From JAICMB01 sp035295125 (GTDB lineage: Bacteria > Acidobacteriota > Terriglobia > Bryobacterales > Bryobacteraceae): a stretch of DNA of 64,000 nt. Positions 29,024 to 37,157 of the stretch are shown piece after piece (the first letter of the stretch is position 1; each line of letters opens with the position of its first letter). The stretch is from positions 1 through 64,000 of the forward strand of contig DATGJP010000115.1 in the NCBI GenBank assembly GCA_035295125.1, read 5' to 3'. The notes beneath the pieces were generated by a model. The model worked only from the letters and a program-made list of their open reading frames with translations, did not search any database and was not told the DNA's origin. The position numbers and the translations under genes were made by a program.

Positions 29024-29029
29024 TATAAT
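29024..29029 (+). promoter_or_regulatory. Candidate -10 box for htrA
   Basis: A perfect TATAAT hexamer lies 48 nt before the htrA-like ATG, in the short gap after the EamA gene. No convincing -35 hexamer stands at the right distance, so the promoter call rests on the -10 box alone. Confidence 0.4.
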
Positions 29030-29077
29030 GTAGGTACGTCGTCTTGTGCCTCACACAGGGGGATGCCAGAGGAGCTC

Positions 29078-30691
29078 ATGCGTTTCTTTGATAAAATGCG
29101 ACAGCAAAAACTGCTGTCATTGAGTCTGCTGATGTTCACGCTGGCGATCGGGATCGTCATCGGGACTTTGGTCAACACGGGGGTCAAAGCGGCACGGGGC
29201 CAAAACGTAGCACCCGACGCCTCCCCGCTCTCAATTCCCAACCCTGTCGTACTCGGGAACGAGTTCACTAAACTGGCCAAAAAGCTCGAGCCGTCGGTTG
29301 TTTACATCACTGCCGACTACACCCCCAAGATCGCCGAGAATCCGCATGGCCGCGGCAAGTCGCAAGACGATGAATCCGATGATTCCGGCAGTAATGGTCT
29401 CGATCCATTCTTCCGGCGGTTCTTCAAGAACAGCCCTAATCTGCCCCCCCACGCTTTTAAACAGGAGCAGTCCGGCACAGGCTTCATCGTCGATAAGAAC
29501 GGTTATATCATCACCAATAACCACGTGGTCAGCAAAGTGGACCACATCAAGGTGAAGTTGCATGGATCCGACCACGAGTATCGCGCCCGCATCATCGGTA
29601 CCGATCCCGAAACCGACCTTGCTGTAATCAAGATCGATCCCAAGGAGTCTCTGGTGCCGGTCACTGTTGGCAACTCCGACGCCATTCAGGTGGGCGATTG
29701 GAGCGTGGCGATCGGTTCGCCATTCGGACTGGAAGCCTCCGTCACGGCGGGCATCGTCAGCGCTCTGGGCCGAGATATTGCGGGGCCCACGACACAACTG
29801 CAGCGCTTCATACAGACCGATGCCGCCATCAATCCCGGCAACAGCGGTGGTCCGCTGCTCAACATCCGCGGCGAGGTGATCGGCGTCAACACAATGATTG
29901 CCACGCAGAACGGCGGATACCAGGGAATCGGCTTCGCGCTGCCCATCAACATGGTGGCGCGGGTTTATAACGACCTCATTCGCGCCGGTAAAGTCACACG
30001 TGGTTCAATTGGCATCAAGTGGACCAAGGGCGCCAAACCCGATTTGATGAAGGCGCTGGGAACGAACGCCGGTGTTCTTGTTGAAGAAGTCCACAAGGGC
30101 GGTCCCGCCGATAAAGCGGGGCTGAAGCAGGATGACGTCATCGTCTCGATTGACGGCAAGCCGGTGAAAGATGGCGACGAACTCGTGGCGCGTGTCGCGG
30201 ACACACCGATCAATACCCCGGTTCACCTCGGTGTCGATCGCAACGGCAAGAAGATGGACTTCAAGGTCACGATTGAGGATCGCGCCGAAGTCTTCAAAGA
30301 CGACCCGACTTTTAGCGCGGCCGAGCCGCAACCGCAGGAAGAGGAGCCTACCCGGCCGGACATCGCGCCGAGCACCGCGAAATTCGGTATCAAGATCAAG
30401 ACCTTGTCCGACCCCGAACGCGACAACATGGGCCTGCACGACAAGCGCGGCGTACAGGTTTCGGCCGTCCTCGAGGGATCTTTTGCCGAGGACATCGGAA
30501 TCCTGGAGCGCGATGTAATCGTTTCGATCAACCGCCAGGCGGTTACTTCGGTCGAAGACATTCAACGCATTCAATCGACACTGAAGCCGGGTGATGCGGT
30601 CGCCATACGCATCATGCGCTCGCCCGACGTGCAAGGCCGCGCGCGGGTGTGGAACAGCTTCGTAGTTTCCGGCACGCTGCCCGTCCAGTAA
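29078..30691 (+). CDS. DegP/HtrA-type periplasmic serine protease
   Basis: A 537-residue envelope protease/chaperone. An N-terminal helix (about 12-32) anchors or exports it. The trypsin-like domain has the full triad: His149 (ITNNHVVS), Asp180 (ETDLAVIKI) and Ser256 (NPGNSGGPL). Two PDZ domains follow (about 320-410, with GPADKAGLKQDDVIVSIDG, and about 440-530, with ILERDVIVSINRQ). The ATG at 29078 is preceded by AGAGGAGCT, a good ribosome site; an upstream in-frame start at 29003 would lie before the -10 box and adds a non-signal sequence. Role: quality control of envelope proteins. Confidence 0.94.
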   Translation: MRFFDKMRQQKLLSLSLLMFTLAIGIVIGTLVNTGVKAARGQNVAPDASPLSIPNPVVLGNEFTKLAKKLEPSVVYITADYTPKIAENPHGRGKSQDDESDDSGSNGLDPFFRRFFKNSPNLPPHAFKQEQSGTGFIVDKNGYIITNNHVVSKVDHIKVKLHGSDHEYRARIIGTDPETDLAVIKIDPKESLVPVTVGNSDAIQVGDWSVAIGSPFGLEASVTAGIVSALGRDIAGPTTQLQRFIQTDAAINPGNSGGPLLNIRGEVIGVNTMIATQNGGYQGIGFALPINMVARVYNDLIRAGKVTRGSIGIKWTKGAKPDLMKALGTNAGVLVEEVHKGGPADKAGLKQDDVIVSIDGKPVKDGDELVARVADTPINTPVHLGVDRNGKKMDFKVTIEDRAEVFKDDPTFSAAEPQPQEEEPTRPDIAPSTAKFGIKIKTLSDPERDNMGLHDKRGVQVSAVLEGSFAEDIGILERDVIVSINRQAVTSVEDIQRIQSTLKPGDAVAIRIMRSPDVQGRARVWNSFVVSGTLPVQ

Positions 30692-30752
30692 TGCTGTTCG
30701 CTTAAAAGGCTGCTGACTATCAGCCGAGCTAGCGGAGGAGTAGAGTGTAGTC

Positions 30753-32426
30753 ATGCGACTCTCGCACCGGCTCATACTCCTTTCGCTGGCCGTCATACGC
30801 CTGGTGTGGGCGCAACCCGACACCGACTGGTGGCGGCATGCCGTCATCTATGAGATCTACCCTCGCAGCTTTGCCGACACAAACGGCGACGGCGTCGGCG
30901 ACCTGAATGGCATCACCAAACACCTGGATTACCTCACCACGCTGGGGGTCGACGCCATTTGGATTTCGCCGTTTTTCCCATCGCCGCAAGTCGACTTCGG
31001 ATACGACATCTCGGACTATCGCGCGATCGACCCGCGATACGGCACCATGGCCGACTTCGACCGCCTGCAGGAGGAAGCCAACAAGCGACACATCCGCTTG
31101 ATCCTTGATTTCGTGGTGAATCACACTTCGGACAAACATCCGTGGTTTGTCGAATCGAGATCGTCGCGCACGAATCCCAAGGCCGACTGGTTCGTCTGGC
31201 GTGACGCTAAGCCGGACGGCAAGCCGCCAAACAACTGGCAATCCATCTTCGGGCACTCGGCCTGGCAATGGGAGCCGGCGCGCAAACAGTTTTACTATCA
31301 CGCGTTCTATAAGGAGCAGCCCGATCTGAACTGGCGCAATCCGGAAGTGCGGAAAGCAATGTACGACGTCATGCGCTTCTGGATGAATAAAGGCGTGGCA
31401 GGCTTCCGTTTGGACGCGGTAACCAGCCTGTTCGAGGATCTCAAGCTGCGCGACGAGTCGACTCGTCCGGGACGCAACGCATATGGCGAGCCCATCGTCT
31501 CGCGCGAATACACCGACAATTTGCAGGAGTTGCACGATGTGCTTCGGGAGATGCGCCAGGTCACAAACGAATACCCCGGACGTGTGCTCATTGGTGAAAC
31601 GTATGTGCCCAATGTCGGCGAACTGGCTAAGATGTACGGCCCGAAGAACGACGAGCTACAGCTTCCCATGGACACGCAATTCGGTTTTCTGAATCGACTC
31701 TCGGCAGATGCATTCCGCGCCAAGTTGCGGGACGCCGAGGCCGGGCTGCACGGCAACGTCCCGCTCCTGGTGTTCGACAATCACGATAATCCACGAAGCT
31801 GGAACCGTTATGGTGACGGCGCGCACAACATGGAAATCGCGAAACTGCTTGCGGCATTGCTGCTGACGCCCCGAGCAGTCTCACTGATGTATTACGGCCA
31901 GGAGATCGGGATGGAGAACAACGACCCGAAGCGCATTGAAGACGTGCAGGACCCCATCGGCCGAATTGGCTGGCCCAAAGAAATTGGGCGCGATGGAGAG
32001 CGCACGCCGATGCAATGGACCTCGGGTCCGGAAGCAGGCTTCACAACGGGCAAAACCACCTGGCTTCCGATTCCCCCAAGCTACCAGGCGCACAACGTGC
32101 AAGTAGAAGAGCGCGACCCGAAGTCCCTTTTCCACTTCTACACGACGCTCATACGGCTCCGAAAAGACAATGCGGCCTTGCGGGATGGTTCGTTTGAGTT
32201 GGTGAACGAGAACGATTCCAATGTTCTCACTTATGTCCGTAAGTCGCCGCAAGGGCAGATGGTGCTGGTCGCGCTGAACTTTACGGCGAGCCCGCGGACA
32301 GAAAGCTATAAGGTGGGCAAAGACTCGACAACGCTACTCAGCACTTTCGCTTCGGCAGGGGCGAAGGTCGACTTGAAGAAGTTAGAGCTCCCCGCGTTTG
32401 GCGTTTATATAGGGGAGATCAAATAG
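30753..32426 (+). CDS. Secreted GH13 alpha-glucosidase
   Basis: A 557-residue glycoside hydrolase with a signal peptide (residues 1-20). The GH13 signature regions are intact: DFVVNH (conserved region I, about 119-124), GFRLDAVTS with nucleophile Asp221, LIGETY with acid/base Glu282, and DNHDNPR with the transition-state Asp345. An extra VVDYL-type loop and the QPDLNW motif fit oligo-1,6-glucosidase / alpha-glucosidase (GH13_17/23-like) enzymes. A C-terminal beta domain ends the protein. GGAGGAG lies 14 nt before the ATG. It would release glucose from short alpha-glucans in the periplasm. Confidence 0.93.
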   Translation: MRLSHRLILLSLAVIRLVWAQPDTDWWRHAVIYEIYPRSFADTNGDGVGDLNGITKHLDYLTTLGVDAIWISPFFPSPQVDFGYDISDYRAIDPRYGTMADFDRLQEEANKRHIRLILDFVVNHTSDKHPWFVESRSSRTNPKADWFVWRDAKPDGKPPNNWQSIFGHSAWQWEPARKQFYYHAFYKEQPDLNWRNPEVRKAMYDVMRFWMNKGVAGFRLDAVTSLFEDLKLRDESTRPGRNAYGEPIVSREYTDNLQELHDVLREMRQVTNEYPGRVLIGETYVPNVGELAKMYGPKNDELQLPMDTQFGFLNRLSADAFRAKLRDAEAGLHGNVPLLVFDNHDNPRSWNRYGDGAHNMEIAKLLAALLLTPRAVSLMYYGQEIGMENNDPKRIEDVQDPIGRIGWPKEIGRDGERTPMQWTSGPEAGFTTGKTTWLPIPPSYQAHNVQVEERDPKSLFHFYTTLIRLRKDNAALRDGSFELVNENDSNVLTYVRKSPQGQMVLVALNFTASPRTESYKVGKDSTTLLSTFASAGAKVDLKKLELPAFGVYIGEIK

Positions 32427-32461
32427 GCGGATGCCTAAACTAACGACCCGTGGCGGAAATC

Positions 32462-32550
32462 GGGCAGGCTGAATGCGTGCCCCACCTTAGCTCGCAACCT
32501 GTTGAGCGCGCATGCCGCTCTCAACGACTTAGGCCACGGGCTGCTAAGAC
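32462..32550. repeat. Second repeat family, copy 1
   Basis: A hairpin (GGGCAGGC 32462-32469 with GCGTGCCC 32475-32482, 7 of 8 pairs) is followed by CACCTTAGCTCGCAACCTG and CCACGGGCTG. The reverse complement of this block recurs, with internal gaps, at 43166-43212 and in part at 61781-61812. It lies between two converging genes and overlaps the end of the regulator gene by a few bases. Confidence 0.55.
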
Positions 32551-34022
32551 GCCCCGCTCCCCTTCCGCTTCACGTCGATATTGTGCCGTTTGATCTTCTG
32601 GTTCAAAGTCGACAGCGGAATTCGCAAAAGCTCCGCCGCCTCGGTCTGGCTCCAGTTCACGACCTCGAGCATCTCGATAATCTTCCGCCGCTCGAAATCG
32701 GCAACAATCTCGAATAGGGATGCATCCTGGGGCAGGAACCCGCTCTCATCGCGGCGCACCCGCATGCCGCCCGCCTGCAGGATTGAATCGGGCAGCACGG
32801 AAGCCGGCACAACAGGCTCCGACGCCAGCACCACGGCGCGCTCGATGGCATTCTCCAGCTCCCGCACGTTCCCGGGCCAGTTGTGATCCATCAGGAACTG
32901 GATCGCATCCGACTCGAAGCGCAGGATGCTCTTGGCTTCGGCGTCCAGGAATTTCTCGTTCTCCCGGCAATACTTCGTGAAGAAGTGCTCCACCAGCCGC
33001 GGGATGTCTTCCTTACGTTCCCGCAATGGAGGCAGCGAGATGTTGATGACGTTGAGCCGATAGTACAGGTCCTCGCGAAACTTGCCTTCCTCGACCAGCC
33101 GTTTCAAATCGGCATTGGTAGCCGCGAGAATCCGGACGTCCACCTTGATGGTCTCGGTCGACCCCACCGGCATGAACTCGCGCTCCTGAATTACGCGGAG
33201 CAGCTTGGCCTGGGTCTCCTGGCTGATGGTGCCGATCTCGTCAAAGAAGATCGTGCCCTTATTGGCAATTTCGAAATACCCCTTGCGCGATGCCACCGCG
33301 CTGGTGAAGGCGCCCTTGACGTGTCCGAACAGCGTCGACTCCATCAGATCTGTCGGCACTGAACCGGTGTTCACCGGCACGAACATCTGCTCCGCACGCG
33401 ACGAGTTCGCATGGATGGCTTTCGCCACCAGTTCTTTTCCCGTGCCCGTTTCGCCCGTGATCAGGATCGTCGCCCGGCTCCGTGCCACCTGCGAAATCAG
33501 ATCGAGCACCCGCAGCATGCGGTCGCTCTTCCCCACGATGCTGGGAAAGCTATAGCGCTGGCGCAGCGCGCGCTTGAGTTGCAGGTTCTCCCGCTCCAAC
33601 CGCGAGCGCGCGATCATCCGCTCGATTTCGATGATCAGCTTTTCGTTGTCCCACGGCTTCGAGAAGTAGTCGTCCGCGCCCGCCTTTAACGCGTTCACCG
33701 CGACTTCCACCGACCCGTACGCCGTGATCATGAAGATCGGCGTTTCCGTGTCGCGCTCCCTCACGTCCCGCAGCACTTCCATGCCGGAGCGGTCCGGCAT
33801 CATCAGATCGAGCAGGACGATGTCGTACGTCCCCGACTCCATGCGCTTCAAGCCTTCGGTGGCGTTCTGCGCCAGTTCCACCGAATACCCTTCCATCTGG
33901 AGCAGCGTCTCCAGGCTTTCGCGGATATCGGCTTCGTCATCCACGACAAGGATGCGGCCCTTACTCGTCTGGGTGCTCTCTGTATCGGGAGGCAGTTTTT
34001 CGGGAGGTAATGTCTCAGGCAT
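32544..34022 (-). CDS. NtrC-family sigma-54 response regulator
   Basis: A 492-residue activator. Receiver domain (about 23-138) with DD at 28-29, phospho-acceptor Asp72 (LLDLMMPD) and Lys122. AAA+ domain (about 160-400): Walker A GETGTGKE (190-197), Walker B FFDEIG (259-264), and an arginine-finger region. The sigma-54 contact loop reads GAFTSA (237-242) instead of GAFTGA. A Fis-type helix-turn-helix closes the protein (about 455-482). Its start overlaps the end of the histidine kinase gene by 8 nt, so the two form one two-component pair. No -24/-12 promoter was found near by, so its targets are unknown. Confidence 0.93.
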   Translation of the reverse strand: MPETLPPEKLPPDTESTQTSKGRILVVDDEADIRESLETLLQMEGYSVELAQNATEGLKRMESGTYDIVLLDLMMPDRSGMEVLRDVRERDTETPIFMITAYGSVEVAVNALKAGADDYFSKPWDNEKLIIEIERMIARSRLERENLQLKRALRQRYSFPSIVGKSDRMLRVLDLISQVARSRATILITGETGTGKELVAKAIHANSSRAEQMFVPVNTGSVPTDLMESTLFGHVKGAFTSAVASRKGYFEIANKGTIFFDEIGTISQETQAKLLRVIQEREFMPVGSTETIKVDVRILAATNADLKRLVEEGKFREDLYYRLNVINISLPPLRERKEDIPRLVEHFFTKYCRENEKFLDAEAKSILRFESDAIQFLMDHNWPGNVRELENAIERAVVLASEPVVPASVLPDSILQAGGMRVRRDESGFLPQDASLFEIVADFERRKIIEMLEVVNWSQTEAAELLRIPLSTLNQKIKRHNIDVKRKGSGAS

Positions 34023-36996
34023 GCGCCAGTTTTCTGGTCAGGGGAAGTTCAACGTGGAAGCGAGTGCCGGCTCCAGGCTGGCTCTCCACCTCAATGGTAC
34101 CGCCGTGCTCCCGCACAATACCATACGTCACCGAAAGACCCAGCCCGGTGCCCTTGCGAGCCGCCTTCGTGGTGAAGAACGGGTCGTAAATGCGAGCCAG
34201 GTTCTCCGGCGCAATTCCCTGCCCCGTATCCGCCACTTCCACGCGCGCCAGATCGCCGGAATTGGAGGTGCGAACGGCAAGAACTCCACCCGCGTCCATG
34301 GCGTCGCGCGCGTTCAAAAACAGATTCAGGAACACCTGTTGCAACTTTCCGGCGTTTCCCTTGATGGACGGCAGCGACGAATCCAGGGTCATCCTCACTT
34401 CTACGCGCGCCTTTTCGAGCTGGTGCTCGATCAAGGTCACCGTTTCGCGAATGATGCGGTTGATGTCGACTTCGACGAAATCCGTCGACGACGTGCGTGA
34501 AAAATTCAGCAGCGAATTGACAATCTCACTGGCCCGGAAGGTAGACTTCGCGATCTTCTCCAGCAGCTTCGATTTCTGGTCGTCTCCGGAAATCTGTTTC
34601 GCCAGCATCTGCGCGTATGTGGAAATCACCGCCAGCGGCGTATTCACCTCGTGCGCGACGCCCGCTGCCAGCAGGCCGATAGAGCTGAGTTTGTCGGCCT
34701 GCACCAGCCGCCGCTCCAGCTCGTCGCGATCGGTCACATCATCGAAAATCACCAGCCGCCCGATCTGCTCGTAATCCTTCGAAACCAGCGGGGCAATGGC
34801 AATGTTGAGAATCGATGCGGAGGGCAGTTGGCCCTGGGATTTGCCGTTTCCGTTTGCTCCCGCGGCGGTTACGAACGCCGCCGGCGCCTCCAGAACAAAC
34901 TTGTAGATATTGTGAACGCCGGTCTCGTGCCGAACCTGGTCGAATTTCTCGCACAGTTCCACAGGGAAAAGCTCTGAGAGGCGACGGCCCACGGCGGCAT
35001 CGCGACTGATGCCGGTGAGGCGTTCGATCTGCGAGTTCCAGCTTTCGACGCGGTCTTCCAGGTCGGCGGCTAGAATACCCACGTTGATGGATTCCACGAT
35101 GTTCTCGCTGAAATCCTTCAACCGCTCGTACTCGTCCACCTTGCGCTGCAGCGAGCGGTAGAGCCTCGCATTCTCCACCGCGATCGCCACGTAGCCCGAA
35201 AGCGTGATCAGCAACTCGACGTCGTCTGATGAGAGGAAATCACCCTTATCGGTGCGGCTCAATCCAAGGTACGCGATCGTGCGCCCGCGGACCCCGCAGG
35301 CGAAGTAATAGGTCAGGTCAAGGTCGGAAACGGTAGAACGAACCGATTGCGGCCACTTGTGCGAAACCACGTCCAGGATGTGGCGGGTGCTTTCGAAGAA
35401 CAGGTACGGCTTGTCGGGGTTGGCGCTCAGGAAGGAAAGGTCGGGGTAGCGCGGCGGAGCGCCATGCTTGTGATGCCCGAGCGTCGTGTGGAGTTCGAAG
35501 CCGTCCTCGTTGTCCCTGGAAAGGAAAAACGCCACGTGCTGGATGGAGAGCGTGTGAACCAAACGGTCTGCGACGGAATGCAGCATCGCGTCCAGGTTCA
35601 TCTCGGAGCTGAGCTCCCGTCCGAATTCGATGAGTGTGCGGCGGTAATCGTAGCGGTCTTTGTAAAAGAAATAGCGGTCAAGCTGTTCCTGGAGCCAGGC
35701 ACGGATAGGCTGAAAAATAAACGTCGCGAAAAGAATCAGCCCGACGACCACCGGCGGCGTGAGATCTTCGACGTGGATGAACGAGACAAACAGGCCATAG
35801 CACACGCCCAGCACGGCCAGCGTTGCGATGGTGTAAACATACCCTTGCTGGAAGATAATATCGACGTCCATCAACCGGTAGCGCAGGATGGCATAAGCCC
35901 ACGAGATCGGTATCAGCGCTAACGAAACCACAGCCAGCTTCTGGTAGTGGTTGGGAATCGCGCCGAAAATATACGGCAGGACGTAGATGCAGGCGAAGGG
36001 AAGAATCCCCGCCAGGGCGCCGTTCCGCAGGTATTTGAGCTGCCGCAGGACGATGGGGTCGTCCACTTCGCGGAATTGCAGGCTCAGAACGATGGTTCCG
36101 GTCAGGTAACAGACTACAAGGTAAAGCAGCCAGATGCGGTCGAGAAACCAGCGCACCTCGATCAGGGGCGCCGCCACCCGGAGCATTCCCTTCGCGACCA
36201 GAACGTAGATCGCCAGCAGGGCCACGGCGGGAGCGTATACCATCGCAACCCGAATTCCCGAACTCAACCATTTCCGTTTTTCAGGAAATACCAGGCAGAA
36301 ATGCAGGAAAACGATCGGCACGAGGATTCCGGCCACGACGTTGCCCCAGTACACTACCTGGTCGAACGGGTTTAGTTTGCCGGTGAAGTGGAAGGCCGAG
36401 AAAATGAATGACGTGAAGCACAGAATGTAGAAATGGACCGCTCGTGGCGCATTGACACGCCGGTAGTAAACGAACAGCCCAATCATCAGGTAGAACGCCC
36501 CGACCGAGTATTGGTAATAAATGGCCGAGTCGGGCACAACCTCGTCGACCACGACATCGGTGATGGTTACTTCAACCCCATCGCGTAGGACTTTGTAGGG
36601 CGCCTTTTGATAAATCCCTACTCGTGCAAGCGCCTGCGGAACATCCGTGGCCTTCTTGATTTCGTAGTTCCCGACAGAAAGCAGCGAGTCTCCGGTGCGG
36701 ACGCCGGCATTGTCGCCGGAGCTATCCGCAACTATATGAAGAGCAACGACTTTGTTTCCGGACGAAGTAGTACGGTCCACCCACGTGACGCCGTCGTCCG
36801 GCAGATGAAACAACTTCTGCTGGCGAAAATTGATTACGGCACAACTGACGGCCGCTACTGTCAGGACGAACAGCAGCGCGCTGATCAACTGGGCCTTTAG
36901 GTCCTTCAAAGTCTGCTCCGCCGAACCCCGAGTGCCGCGAGAGACACCCTGAGCATGTACCTTTCCCCGAGGTGTTTTAAGCACTTCAGATGCCAA
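34015..36996 (-). CDS. PDZ-sensor membrane histidine kinase
   Basis: A 993-residue kinase. One helix (about 36-56) leads to an external PDZ-like domain (about 65-155, with GDNAGVRTGDSLLSVG). A block of seven or so helices (about 165-420) is followed by GAF (about 450-605), PAS (about 620-750), HisKA with phospho-acceptor His782 in GVAHEVNTP, and HATPase_c with NLFLNARDAMDAGG, DTGQGIAPE and GTGLGLSVTYGI. The start is a TTG at 36996; a GTG four codons on (36984) is an alternative. It phosphorylates the NtrC-type regulator encoded just downstream. The PDZ domain suggests it senses exposed protein C-termini or a regulated protease; this is inference. Confidence 0.92.
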   Translation of the reverse strand: MASEVLKTPRGKVHAQGVSRGTRGSAEQTLKDLKAQLISALLFVLTVAAVSCAVINFRQQKLFHLPDDGVTWVDRTTSSGNKVVALHIVADSSGDNAGVRTGDSLLSVGNYEIKKATDVPQALARVGIYQKAPYKVLRDGVEVTITDVVVDEVVPDSAIYYQYSVGAFYLMIGLFVYYRRVNAPRAVHFYILCFTSFIFSAFHFTGKLNPFDQVVYWGNVVAGILVPIVFLHFCLVFPEKRKWLSSGIRVAMVYAPAVALLAIYVLVAKGMLRVAAPLIEVRWFLDRIWLLYLVVCYLTGTIVLSLQFREVDDPIVLRQLKYLRNGALAGILPFACIYVLPYIFGAIPNHYQKLAVVSLALIPISWAYAILRYRLMDVDIIFQQGYVYTIATLAVLGVCYGLFVSFIHVEDLTPPVVVGLILFATFIFQPIRAWLQEQLDRYFFYKDRYDYRRTLIEFGRELSSEMNLDAMLHSVADRLVHTLSIQHVAFFLSRDNEDGFELHTTLGHHKHGAPPRYPDLSFLSANPDKPYLFFESTRHILDVVSHKWPQSVRSTVSDLDLTYYFACGVRGRTIAYLGLSRTDKGDFLSSDDVELLITLSGYVAIAVENARLYRSLQRKVDEYERLKDFSENIVESINVGILAADLEDRVESWNSQIERLTGISRDAAVGRRLSELFPVELCEKFDQVRHETGVHNIYKFVLEAPAAFVTAAGANGNGKSQGQLPSASILNIAIAPLVSKDYEQIGRLVIFDDVTDRDELERRLVQADKLSSIGLLAAGVAHEVNTPLAVISTYAQMLAKQISGDDQKSKLLEKIAKSTFRASEIVNSLLNFSRTSSTDFVEVDINRIIRETVTLIEHQLEKARVEVRMTLDSSLPSIKGNAGKLQQVFLNLFLNARDAMDAGGVLAVRTSNSGDLARVEVADTGQGIAPENLARIYDPFFTTKAARKGTGLGLSVTYGIVREHGGTIEVESQPGAGTRFHVELPLTRKLAHA

Positions 36997-37157
36997 CCCG
37001 AGGACAGTCTCTTATCCTTGAGAATACATGGTTTAGCTAACGAAAACAATCGCCCATATCCGGTTTTCGGGAGGGCCACTACGGTAAAGTGTAAGACTTG
37101 CTTCAGGTTGTCCTAGCACCCCATGGCCAAGATGGCATTCAGGCCTGCCCCCACGGG

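Noticed and set aside
30708..30725. GGCTG/CAGCC hairpin after htrA as terminator
   Set aside because: Only 5 bp, with no T-run; too weak to call.
29231..30847. Long minus-strand frames opposite htrA
   Set aside because: Shadows of the protease gene; the triad and PDZ domains are on the + strand.
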